From contig CAKRLG010000002.1 of NCBI GenBank assembly GCA_934359255.1, forward strand, positions 124,001-188,000: 64,000 nt of DNA. The letters run 5' to 3'. Positions 55,995 to 63,972 of the stretch are shown here, piece by piece. Source of the stretch: an uncultured Ruminococcus sp. GTDB lineage: Bacteria; Bacillota; Clostridia; Lachnospirales; Lachnospiraceae. Position numbers and translations under genes: made by a program. A model generated the notes under the pieces. It did not search any database and was not told the origin of the DNA. It saw only the letters and a program-made list of their open reading frames with translations. How positions within the stretch are numbered: position 1 is the first letter of the stretch; each line of letters starts with the position of its first letter.

Positions 55995-57080
55995 ATGGGG
56001 GAGTATTATTTTCATCTGGATCAGCTGACGGTGGGATACAACGGAAAGCCTCTGATCGACCGGATTCAGGTAGGTATCCATAAAGGAGAAATTGTCACAC
56101 TGATCGGACCAAACGGATCCGGAAAATCAACAATTTTAAAGAGCATTACCCGACAGCTGAAGATACTTGGCGGAAAGGTTCTGTATGAACAAAATGATCT
56201 GCACAAGCTTTCTTACAAAGAACTTTCCACCAGGATGGCAGTAGTTCTGACAGAGCGCATGCGGCCGGAGCTGATGACCTGTCATGATATCGTGGCAACC
56301 GGTCGTTACCCTTATACGGGACGGCTTGGCATCTTGAGCCGGGAAGATGAGGATAAAGTAGATGAGGCCATGAAGATCGTTCATGCGGAAGAACTGGGAA
56401 GCCGGGATTTTAATGCCATCAGTGACGGGCAGCGTCAGAGAGTCCTGCTGGCAAGAGCTATCTGCCAGGAACCGGAGATCATCGTGCTGGATGAGCCTAC
56501 CTCTTTTCTGGATATCCGTCATAAGCTGGAACTGCTATCTATTCTCCGCTCGATGGCAAAAGAAAAGGGTATAACCGTGATCATGTCTCTCCATGAGATC
56601 GATCTGGCCCAGAAGATTGCAGATCAGATTCTTTGTGTAAAAGGAGATCATGTCTGCTATTACGGAACCCCGGAGCAGATCTTTGAAGAACAGACCATCC
56701 GGGAATTATATGGAATCGAAAATGGATTCTATGATCCCAGATTTGGCAGCATTGAGCTTCCAAAGGTTGATGGAGAGCCGGAGGTCTTCGTGATCGCCGG
56801 ATGCGGAAGGGGAATACCCATCTACAGAAAACTGCAAAAGGATAACATTCCTTTTGCAACAGGTATCCTGTACACCAACGATGTGGACTACCAGTTAGCC
56901 CGCCTTCTGGCCACTGAGGTGATCACAGAGGAACCTTTTTGCCAGATCACCCAGGAGCATCTGCAGAAAGCAATGCAGGTCATGGAAAAATGCAAAAAAG
57001 TGATCTGTACCGATGTTCCCATCGGAGAATGCAACAAAGGGCTGGAGGAATTGGTCCTGGCTGCAAAAAAAAGAATGTAA
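55995..57080 (+). CDS. BtuD/FecE-type ABC ATPase with C-terminal extension
   Basis: 361 residues. Walker A GPNGSGKST (38-46), a variant signature ISDGQRQR (about 142-149) and Walker B IIVLDE (162-167). The core ends near 255; about 100 further residues (PEVFVIAGCGRGIPIYRKLQ, ARLLATEVITEEPFCQITQE, KKVICTDVPIGECNKGLEEL) are not part of a standard 250-260 residue FecE/BtuD protein. The extension looks like a small nucleotide- or ligand-binding fold but I cannot name it. It starts one base after the permease stop. Confidence 0.88.
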   Translation: MGEYYFHLDQLTVGYNGKPLIDRIQVGIHKGEIVTLIGPNGSGKSTILKSITRQLKILGGKVLYEQNDLHKLSYKELSTRMAVVLTERMRPELMTCHDIVATGRYPYTGRLGILSREDEDKVDEAMKIVHAEELGSRDFNAISDGQRQRVLLARAICQEPEIIVLDEPTSFLDIRHKLELLSILRSMAKEKGITVIMSLHEIDLAQKIADQILCVKGDHVCYYGTPEQIFEEQTIRELYGIENGFYDPRFGSIELPKVDGEPEVFVIAGCGRGIPIYRKLQKDNIPFATGILYTNDVDYQLARLLATEVITEEPFCQITQEHLQKAMQVMEKCKKVICTDVPIGECNKGLEELVLAAKKRM

Positions 57081-57095
57081 GAGAAGAAAACTAAG

Positions 57096-57135
57096 AAAGA
57101 TCCTGATGAAATCTATTTTCACCGGGGTCTTTTTG
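57096..57135 (+). terminator. Terminator of the corrinoid operon
   Basis: AAAGATCCTG pairs with CGGGGTCTTT (two G-U pairs) and is followed by TTTTTG. Confidence 0.72.
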
Positions 57136-57155
57136 TTTTCGGGTGCCTGTATGAC

Positions 57156-57185
57156 TTGTGATACATATAGAAGATACGGTATAAT
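57156..57185 (+). promoter_or_regulatory. Promoter for the three-gene signalling unit
   Basis: TTGTGA (57156-57161), 18-base spacer, TATAAT (57180-57185). A MITE lies between this promoter and the first gene. Confidence 0.6.
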
Positions 57186-57212
57186 GTATATACTTAAGGT
57201 AACTTTGTGACG

Positions 57213-57376
57213 TAGAGCGTGTCTGAAAAATCATTTCCGCAATCTGCAAGCCCCACTTTGCGGTATATTTTACCCTCATTCGGTTGCCGTAGCCCGCTAC
57301 GCCGCCCTCATTCGGATAAAATCTCCCACAAACTGTGACTCGCAGCTCACGAAAAGCCTTTTTCAGACACGCTCTA
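57213..57376. mobile_element. Complete 164-base MITE
   Basis: Perfect 18-base inverted ends TAGAGCGTGTCTGAAAAA (57213-57230 and 57359-57376). The inside folds back too: CGTAGC/GCTACG and flanking ATTTTACC/GGATAAAAT, with two direct copies of CCCTCATTCGG. It has no coding capacity. A further single end is at 46239. It is flanked by TA-containing ends, so a TA-targeting transposase may move it; none is present here. It lies in the 5' leader of the signalling genes. The rest of 57136-57450 holds nothing else apart from the promoter and the ribosome site. Confidence 0.85.
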
Positions 57377-57450
57377 GAGCAATTGCAATTCAGTAATTAA
57401 GCAAGGGCAATAGTCCTTAGCATTATCAGGAGAGGAATTCTACAAATCAG

Positions 57451-59133
57451 ATGAACGAAAAAACAGAAAAAATCAAAAAAATCCGGAATCTGCTCCTTGC
57501 CGGTGGTTGTGTAATCACTGCCATAATATGCCGTCATCTTCCAACAAACAGAGAATCGGGTTGGCTGGCCTTTTTTCAGCTGACGAGGGCATACCTGTAT
57601 ATCACCTTATATTGTGTCTGGGGAATTTCCCTTCAGCGAAGGATCGTCAACAGGACAGCACGAAGATGCCTGTGTGGGATCGCATCCCTTATGATCTTCT
57701 GGTTTGTCATCCGTACACTGAAATACGATGTATTTTATGAACCGGTATTACGGCGTTACAGCTGGTATGGTTATTATATTCCGCTGTTATCTATTCCCTC
57801 CCTCAGTGTGATCGCGGCATTGAAGATGAGAGAAAGTGAAAATCAAAAGAAGCGACAATGGACCGGTATTTTTCTGGTGATCACAGTGTGCATGATCCTG
57901 CTTGTTATGACCAACGATCTGCATCAGCTTGTCTTCCGTTTTCAGACAGAAAAACCATGGACAGATGATGATTACCTTTATGGTCCCGGATTTGTGCTTT
58001 GTATGGCATGGATCGTTATCGGTTTTCTTACCATGCTGGGCATATTGATTGCAAAATGCAGAAATCCGGGAAAAAAGAAGGTATGGCTTCCCTTTGTCCC
58101 TTTAGGACTGTTTTTTGTCTGGTGCATCGCCAATATATTCCGTGTCCCGTATCTGAAGATCATTGCGGGAGATATGGCGGCGGCCTGTTGTCTTTTGATC
58201 GCCGCCCTTTTTGAAAGCTGTATCCAGTGCGGTCTGATTCTGGTAAATAACCGATACGGAGAATTGTTTCAGGCTTCCAGAGGAATCAATGCACAGATCA
58301 GTGACCGGAATCTGAACATCCGTTATACAACCGGTGACGGAATCGAGCTTGATAAAGAAGAGATGAAAGAAGCACTGGAGAATCCGGGAAATGAAAAAGA
58401 AGGGATCCGTCTGAACAGTATTCCCATCAATGGAGGGTATGCTTTCTGGATCGAAGATATCCGTCAGCATCGAGCTGCTTATGAAAGTCTCTATGAGCTT
58501 CGCGAAGAACTGAGGGATCGAAATCAGCTTTTGAAAATGGAATATCAAAAAGAAAAAGAAAGAAAACAGGCGGAAGAAAAGAACCGGCTTTACGATCTGA
58601 TGCAAAAGCAGACGGCAGAACAATTTCAGCAGATCGCCGGATATGTGGATCGACTGGAACAGTGTGAAGATCAAAGGGAATATCACAGGCTTCTCGGGAA
58701 GATTCTGATCCTTGGGTCTTACCTGAAAAGAAGGAAGAATCTGACACTTTCTGCACTGGAAGGAAAGGAATTAAAGGAAGAAGAACTGATCCAGAGCCTG
58801 CGGGAATCCTGCAGTAATCTGGTCTTTTGTGAGATTCACGGACAGTATTATATAGAGACCGGCAAAGAGAGATTACCTGCGGAACTTGTTTTGAAAGCTT
58901 ATGATTTCTTTGAACAGATCGTAGAATTGCTCCTGGAACAGGGAGGTTCCTTTTTCTATCGTCTGACACAGATGGATGGAGTCCTTCGAATCTCGGTGAA
59001 TCTGGAGGGAGATTGTCAGACGGAGAGTCTGCAAGAAAAATATCCTTTGTTACATATGGAGCAGGAAGAAGAGAAAGAATGGTTTCTGGCTTTACAACTG
59101 TCAGAGAAAGGAGGCAGCAATGAAATCCTTTGA
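57451..59133 (+). CDS. 7TM sensor protein with degenerate kinase-like C-terminus
   Basis: 560 residues. About seven or eight membrane helices fill residues 10-255, as in 7TM-type histidine kinases. A cytosolic part follows with a coiled coil near 345-390 (LREELRDRNQLLKMEYQKEK), then RRLLGK-like YHRLLGKILILGSYLKRRKN and a C-terminal domain that resembles a HATPase fold but lacks a clear N-box Asn and both G-boxes. It probably senses rather than phosphorylates. It overlaps the next gene by 14 bases. AGGAGAGG lies about 13 bases before ATG 57451. Confidence 0.72.
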   Translation: MNEKTEKIKKIRNLLLAGGCVITAIICRHLPTNRESGWLAFFQLTRAYLYITLYCVWGISLQRRIVNRTARRCLCGIASLMIFWFVIRTLKYDVFYEPVLRRYSWYGYYIPLLSIPSLSVIAALKMRESENQKKRQWTGIFLVITVCMILLVMTNDLHQLVFRFQTEKPWTDDDYLYGPGFVLCMAWIVIGFLTMLGILIAKCRNPGKKKVWLPFVPLGLFFVWCIANIFRVPYLKIIAGDMAAACCLLIAALFESCIQCGLILVNNRYGELFQASRGINAQISDRNLNIRYTTGDGIELDKEEMKEALENPGNEKEGIRLNSIPINGGYAFWIEDIRQHRAAYESLYELREELRDRNQLLKMEYQKEKERKQAEEKNRLYDLMQKQTAEQFQQIAGYVDRLEQCEDQREYHRLLGKILILGSYLKRRKNLTLSALEGKELKEEELIQSLRESCSNLVFCEIHGQYYIETGKERLPAELVLKAYDFFEQIVELLLEQGGSFFYRLTQMDGVLRISVNLEGDCQTESLQEKYPLLHMEQEEEKEWFLALQLSEKGGSNEIL

Positions 59134-60466
59134 AACATCTGTTATGTTTGTCCAGGAAATGATTCTGGTTGCTCTTTTTCTTCTGATTCTGGTGGAGATC
59201 CGGCTGTTGTGTATCCAGCATTCCAGAAAGAGGAAAGCAGAGGTTATGGCTGTCAATTTTCTTTTGCTGCTTGTCACATACGGAATTCTTACGGATCTGC
59301 TGAGTGATTATCTGGCCATATGGGAGGGGAAAAACAGGCTTCTCCATCTTGCGGCCCGTTGGCCTGCAGGGTTTCTTTTTTTCCTCATTTTGGCAGATAC
59401 CTGTTATCTGATCCGCCGTATTCAGCGAGAAGAGGAAAAATACAAAAAAGAGTTGTCCGTATACTCTATCAAACAGACCCTGGATCATCTGAAATGCGGA
59501 ATCTGCTTTTGTGATGACATCGGGCAGATTGTGTTGTGTAATGAGAAAATGTACCAGTTGGGTTATATGATCACCGGAGAGAATCTGCAAAGCTATCTGC
59601 TTTTAAAAGAAGCACTGGAGGCAAAGCAATATTCCAACGGAATCTCAAAGGTAGGGAAAAAGAAAAATCTGTATTATTTTCCAAATGGTACGGTATGGGA
59701 TTTCCGCCAGGAAAAACTGGAGGATCCCGACTTGCAAGGTTATATGCAGGTGTTGGCGTTGGATGTGACCAATCTTTATTTTAACAGTGAGAAGATTCGA
59801 AAAAGCAATGAAGAACTTCTGCGGCTGAATAAAGAAATAAGAAAAATGTATGAATGCATCGATGATCAGATCAGGGAAGAGGAAACTCTGGCTATGAAGA
59901 TCCGCATTCATGACAGCTTTGGACGAAGTCTGCTGGCAGTCCGGCAGCTTCTGGAAGAGGAAGCGGAACCGGAGAAAATGAAAGGGCAGTTAAAGACTAT
60001 AAGGCAGACGGCACAGATTTTGCTGGGAAATATGGAGGAAGTACAGGACGAGAATAAAGAGTCCATCACAGAAAAGGCAGAGAAGCTGGGGATCACTGTA
60101 TTTGTCACCGGAAGCATGCCGGAGGAAGAATATCAGAAGTTGTTGATCGATCAGGCGATTATGGAATGTATGACAAACTGCGCAAGGCATGCCGGTGGAA
60201 CCAGGGTGTTTGTAAAAATCACAAACAATAAGCAGCTTTGTAAGGTACGGATCACCAACAATGGAAAGAAACCCGCAGAAGGATCTCAAGAGGGCGGAGG
60301 ACTGACATCTCTTAGAAAAACAGTGGAGCGGGAAGGAGGAAAGATGCAGGTTACCTTTTGCCCGGAATTTGAACTGATTCTGTTACTGACCCATGAAAAA
60401 AGACAGATAGATCAAAAACTCAGAGAAAGTAACTGTAAGGATACTGAACAGTTAACAGAAGAATAA
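59120..60466 (+). CDS. PAS-domain histidine kinase (NarX/HisKA_3 type)
   Basis: 448 residues: three or four membrane helices (about 10-100), a PAS-like domain (LDHLKCGICFCDDIGQIVLC to about 215), coiled coil, then RIHDSFGRSLLAVRQLL with the probable phospho-acceptor His, and a HATPase domain with N-box ECMTNCARHAGG and G-boxes TNNGKKPAEG and EGGGLTSLRK. Its start lies inside the end of the 7TM protein, so the two are made together and may form one receptor. A copy of the dispersed palindrome is within its last codons. Confidence 0.85.
   Translation: MKSFETSVMFVQEMILVALFLLILVEIRLLCIQHSRKRKAEVMAVNFLLLLVTYGILTDLLSDYLAIWEGKNRLLHLAARWPAGFLFFLILADTCYLIRRIQREEEKYKKELSVYSIKQTLDHLKCGICFCDDIGQIVLCNEKMYQLGYMITGENLQSYLLLKEALEAKQYSNGISKVGKKKNLYYFPNGTVWDFRQEKLEDPDLQGYMQVLALDVTNLYFNSEKIRKSNEELLRLNKEIRKMYECIDDQIREEETLAMKIRIHDSFGRSLLAVRQLLEEEAEPEKMKGQLKTIRQTAQILLGNMEEVQDENKESITEKAEKLGITVFVTGSMPEEEYQKLLIDQAIMECMTNCARHAGGTRVFVKITNNKQLCKVRITNNGKKPAEGSQEGGGLTSLRKTVEREGGKMQVTFCPEFELILLLTHEKRQIDQKLRESNCKDTEQLTEE
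60429..60456. repeat. Dispersed palindrome, copy 3, inside kinase 3' end
   Basis: GTAACTGTAAGG then ATACTGAACAGTTAAC, closely matching the copy at 61224. It encodes the final SNCKDTEQLT residues of the kinase, so the C-terminus may have been added by the insertion. Confidence 0.6.
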
Positions 60467-60484
60467 AAAGGGAAGTGATAAAAA

Positions 60485-61129
60485 ATGAAAATACGAGTGT
60501 TACTTGTGGAAGATCAGAAGATTATGCAGAAGTATTTCGCCAGCATGGTACAGGGGGATGAAAGATTCCTGTTGGTGGATGTTCTGAATGACGGAGAAAA
60601 GGCAGTTTCTTACTGCAATCATACAGTGGTGGATCTTGTTCTGATGGATGTGCAGACCTTTCAGAACCATGATGGATTACAGGCTGCAGAAACTATCAAA
60701 AAACAACATTCGGCAGTGAAGATCATTGTGATCACATCTCTGGTGGATCCGGAGATCCTTGCACGGGCAAAAGAGGGGGGCGCAGACAGTCTGTGGTATA
60801 AGGATCACGGACAGGAAGAAATCATGGAAGTGATCGACCGGACTTTGGAGGGAGAACATGTCTTTCCGGACAAGGCACCGGCTGTGGACCTGAAGTGGAT
60901 GAAAAGCGATGAGATCAGCCCAAGGCAGCTGGAGATGCTGAGACTGTATATCAAAGGCTATTCCTATTCGGAGATTGGAAAACAGATGAACTGTTCGGCA
61001 GCAGGGGTTCGATGGAACTTTCAGGATATGATAGCGAAAGCCGGCTACTCCTGTAAGGAAGAATTATTGGCTGCAGTGCTGGAAAGCAAGCTGGTCGTAA
61101 GTACATTGAAAGGTTGGCAGACATTATAA
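60485..61129 (+). CDS. NarL/LuxR-type response regulator
   Basis: 214 residues. Receiver domain with Glu9-Asp10 and phospho-acceptor Asp in LVLMDVQT (about 57), then a LuxR helix-turn-helix at 145-195 (SPRQLEMLRLYIKGYSYSEI, GKQMNCSAAGVRWNF). Partner of the kinase 18 bases upstream. Its targets may include the SPFH and DUF4428 genes that follow. Confidence 0.88.
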   Translation: MKIRVLLVEDQKIMQKYFASMVQGDERFLLVDVLNDGEKAVSYCNHTVVDLVLMDVQTFQNHDGLQAAETIKKQHSAVKIIVITSLVDPEILARAKEGGADSLWYKDHGQEEIMEVIDRTLEGEHVFPDKAPAVDLKWMKSDEISPRQLEMLRLYIKGYSYSEIGKQMNCSAAGVRWNFQDMIAKAGYSCKEELLAAVLESKLVVSTLKGWQTL

Positions 61130-61223
61130 AAAATCAATAAGTATTTCATTTGCTATCACAAGTGTTAGTGACTGACAATAAGATATTTGTAATAATAATA
61201 ATACAAAAAAAGAAAAAGCTGTC

Positions 61224-61250
61224 GTGACTGTGAAGGTACTGAACAGTTAC
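61224..61250. repeat. Dispersed palindrome, copy 4
   Basis: GTGACTGTGAAGG then TACTGAACAGTTAC, the reverse-complement form of the copy at 41501. It lies 34 bases before the SPFH start, in the leader. Confidence 0.65.
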
Positions 61251-61283
61251 GAAAAACTATGTATAAAGAAGGGAGAAAATCGT

Positions 61284-62816
61284 ATGGGACTTATAAAAGC
61301 AGCTATGGGCGCAGCAGGCGGCGTAATGGCAGATCAGTGGAAGGAGTTTTTCTACTGCGACTCCATGGATAAAGATGTAATGGTAAAAAAGGGACAGAAA
61401 CGTGTTTCAGGAAGATCCTCCAACACAAAAGGCAGCGATAACATTATTACAAACGGAAGTGGAATCGCTGTTGCGGACGGTCAGTGTATGATCATCGTAG
61501 AGCAGGGTAAGATTGTAGAGGTTTGTGCAGAACCGGGACAGTTTACTTTTGATTCTTCCACAGAGCCATCTATTTTTACCGGCAGTCTGGGATCCAGTAT
61601 CGAAGCAACCTTCGCAACTATCGGAAAACGATTTACCTATGGCGGAGATACCGGAAAAGATCAGAGAGTATATTATTTCAATACAAAAGAGCTGATCGAC
61701 AACAAGTTCGGAACACCGAATCCGATTCCCTTCCGTGTAGTAGATTCCAAGATCGGACTGGATGTGGACGTGGCAGTCCGTTGCTCCGGTGTATATTCTT
61801 ACCGTATTGCAGATCCGCTTCTTTTCTACAGCAACGTATGTGGAAACGTAGAGGATGAGTATAGAAGAGAAGAACTGGAAAGCCAGCTGAAAACAGAATT
61901 TATCAGTGCACTTCAGCCGGCATTTGGAAAATTATCGGATCTGGAATTACGTCCGAATCAGATCGTCACTCATAATACAGAACTGGAAAATGCCATGAAC
62001 GAATCTCTGTCCGCTAAGTGGGGACAGCTTCGTGGTCTGCAGGTGGTAAGTATCGCTCTGGGTTCCGTAACCTTACCGGAAGAAGATGCAGAGATGATCA
62101 AACAGGCACAGCGTACTGCAATCATGAGAGATCCTACCATGGCAGCAGCTACTATGGTTGGCGCACAGGCAGATGCCATGAAAGCGGCAGCAGCTAATGA
62201 AGCAGGTGCAATGACAGGATTTATGGGAATGGGCATGGCAATGAACGCAGGAGGAGGCGGTATGAATCCGCAGAATCTGTTCGCTATGGGTCAGCAGCAG
62301 GAAGAAGCCAGACGTCAGGAAGAAGCACAGAAAAAAGCTCAGGAAGAAGAGATCCGCAGACAGGTAGAAGAAAGACTTCGTGCAGAAGCAGCACAGCAGC
62401 AGGCAGCAGCGGCAGCTGCAGCACCGGTAGCAACACCAGCAGCAGACACCTGGACCTGCAGTTGTGGAAACGTAGTAAGCGGAAAGTTCTGTCCGGAATG
62501 CGGATCCAAGAAACCGGAACCAAAACCTGCAGAAGGATGGAAATGCGCATGTGGCAATATTGCTACCGGAAAATTCTGTCCGGAATGTGGCGCACCGAAG
62601 CCTGTAGAAGAAAAACCGGCAGAACCGGAAGGCTGGACCTGCTCTTGCGGAACTGTTAATCAGGGCAAATTCTGTATGAACTGCGGAGCAAAGAAACCGG
62701 CGGATGCACCGTTATATCGCTGTGATAAATGTGGATGGACACCGGAAGATCCGAAAAATCCGCCGCGTTTCTGTCCGGAATGCGGAGATCCGTTTAATGA
62801 CTCTGATATTCAGTAA
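61284..62816 (+). CDS. SPFH-domain protein with four C-terminal zinc ribbons
   Basis: 510 residues. Residues 1-310 form an SPFH/virion-core-like domain (YdjP-type: AAMGAAGGVMADQWKEFFYC, VADGQCMIIVEQGKIVEVCA, GKLSDLELRPNQIVTHNTEL), followed by a Met/Gly/Ala-rich stretch, a Gln/Glu/Ala coiled coil (about 345-395) and four zinc ribbons: CSCGN..FCPECG, CACGN..FCPECG, CSCGT..FCMNCG and CDKCG..FCPECG. SPFH proteins make membrane-bound scaffolds. ATG 61284 after GAAGGGAG. No signal or membrane helix is obvious. Confidence 0.85.
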   Translation: MGLIKAAMGAAGGVMADQWKEFFYCDSMDKDVMVKKGQKRVSGRSSNTKGSDNIITNGSGIAVADGQCMIIVEQGKIVEVCAEPGQFTFDSSTEPSIFTGSLGSSIEATFATIGKRFTYGGDTGKDQRVYYFNTKELIDNKFGTPNPIPFRVVDSKIGLDVDVAVRCSGVYSYRIADPLLFYSNVCGNVEDEYRREELESQLKTEFISALQPAFGKLSDLELRPNQIVTHNTELENAMNESLSAKWGQLRGLQVVSIALGSVTLPEEDAEMIKQAQRTAIMRDPTMAAATMVGAQADAMKAAAANEAGAMTGFMGMGMAMNAGGGGMNPQNLFAMGQQQEEARRQEEAQKKAQEEEIRRQVEERLRAEAAQQQAAAAAAAPVATPAADTWTCSCGNVVSGKFCPECGSKKPEPKPAEGWKCACGNIATGKFCPECGAPKPVEEKPAEPEGWTCSCGTVNQGKFCMNCGAKKPADAPLYRCDKCGWTPEDPKNPPRFCPECGDPFNDSDIQ

Positions 62817-62835
62817 TCCGGAAGGGGGAAGAGGT

Positions 62836-63972
62836 ATGGGTTTATTTGATAAAAAAGTATGTGATATCTGTGGTGAGAAAATTGGGCTGTTAGGAAACAG
62901 AAAACTGGATGACGGCAATCTGTGTAAGGATTGTGCAAAAAAACTGTCTCCCTGGTTTGAGGAGCGTCGTCACAGTACAGTAGAAGATATTAAGAAACAG
63001 CTGGCATACAGAGAACAGAACAAAGAAGCAGTTCGTAATTTCCGTGTGACCAGGGATCTGAAAGCAGACAATAATTACCATGTATTTATTGATGATAATC
63101 ATCAGAAATTTGCGATTGGCACCAAGATGGATGTAGAGACGAATCCGGATATTCTGGATATTTCTCAGGTTACAAGCTGTCGTATGGATGTGGAACAGGA
63201 TCGCACAGAAGAACAGTATCGGGATCAGAACGGCGAGATGAGAGATTATGTGCCTCCAAGATACAAATATTCTTACAAATACAAAATGATGATCGGCATC
63301 AACAGCCCTTGGTTTGATGATATGGATTTCCAGTTACATAATTTTGCCATCGATGCAAATGATCGCGGAAAAATCATGGCCGTGGAGCAGATCGGTAATC
63401 AGATCATCGCAGCACTGTCCGGTGGCAATATGGCAGGTAACATGAACACTGGAATGTACGGTCAGCAGCCGGGAATGATGGGAAATACCCCGATGCATGG
63501 CAATCAGCAGCCGGGCATGATGAACCAGGGAGCATACGGTCAGCAGCCGGGCATGATGAATCAGGGAGCATATGGCCAGCAGGGCAATATGAATGCCGGA
63601 ATGTATGGCCAGCAGGCAGGAATGATGAACCAGGGCGCGTATGGTCAGCAGCCGGGCATGATGAATCAGGGCGCGTATGGTCAGCAGCCGGGAATGATGA
63701 ACCAGGGAGCGTACGGCCAGCAGCCGGGCATGATGAATCAGGGCACATATGGTCAGCAGCAAGGCATGATGAACCAGGGAATGTATGGTCAGCAGCAAGG
63801 TATGATGAATCAGGGAAACTATGATCCCCGTGCAGGTGTTCCGAATCAGGATTACAGTCAGCCGGTACAGGGAAATCCTGCAGCAGCCGGCGGTGCATGG
63901 GTATGCAGCTGTGGCGCATCCAACACAGGAAGATTCTGTGAATTCTGTGGACAGCCAAAACCAAATCAGTAA
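62836..63972 (+). CDS. DUF4428 protein with tandem repeats and zinc ribbon
   Basis: 378 residues. N-terminal DUF4428 zinc domain (CDICGEKIGLLGNRKLDDG, then CKDCAKKLSPWF), a beta-rich middle domain (about 75-195), a repeat region of about 120 residues made of GQQPGMMNQGAY-type units, and a terminal zinc ribbon CSCGASNTGRFCEFCGQPKP that matches those of the SPFH protein. AAGGGGGAAG precedes ATG 62836, 20 bases after the SPFH gene. The shared ribbon and spacing suggest that both proteins work together. Confidence 0.83.
   Translation: MGLFDKKVCDICGEKIGLLGNRKLDDGNLCKDCAKKLSPWFEERRHSTVEDIKKQLAYREQNKEAVRNFRVTRDLKADNNYHVFIDDNHQKFAIGTKMDVETNPDILDISQVTSCRMDVEQDRTEEQYRDQNGEMRDYVPPRYKYSYKYKMMIGINSPWFDDMDFQLHNFAIDANDRGKIMAVEQIGNQIIAALSGGNMAGNMNTGMYGQQPGMMGNTPMHGNQQPGMMNQGAYGQQPGMMNQGAYGQQGNMNAGMYGQQAGMMNQGAYGQQPGMMNQGAYGQQPGMMNQGAYGQQPGMMNQGTYGQQQGMMNQGMYGQQQGMMNQGNYDPRAGVPNQDYSQPVQGNPAAAGGAWVCSCGASNTGRFCEFCGQPKPNQ
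63460..63818 (+). repeat. 36-base tandem repeat inside the DUF4428 gene
   Basis: About ten imperfect copies of a 36-base unit encoding QQPGMMNQGAYG variants. Copies differ mostly at third codon positions, so the protein repeat is kept under selection while the number of copies could vary between strains. Confidence 0.85.

Noticed and set aside
61284..62816. Considered as a phage or virion core gene because of SPFH/virion-core similarity.
   Set aside because: No phage genes are nearby and SPFH proteins with zinc ribbons are chromosomal proteins in many Firmicutes.
63460..63818. Regular repeats of about 36 bases that could suggest a CRISPR array.
   Set aside because: The units are directly adjacent with no unique spacers, keep one reading frame and encode a clear protein repeat in the DUF4428 gene.
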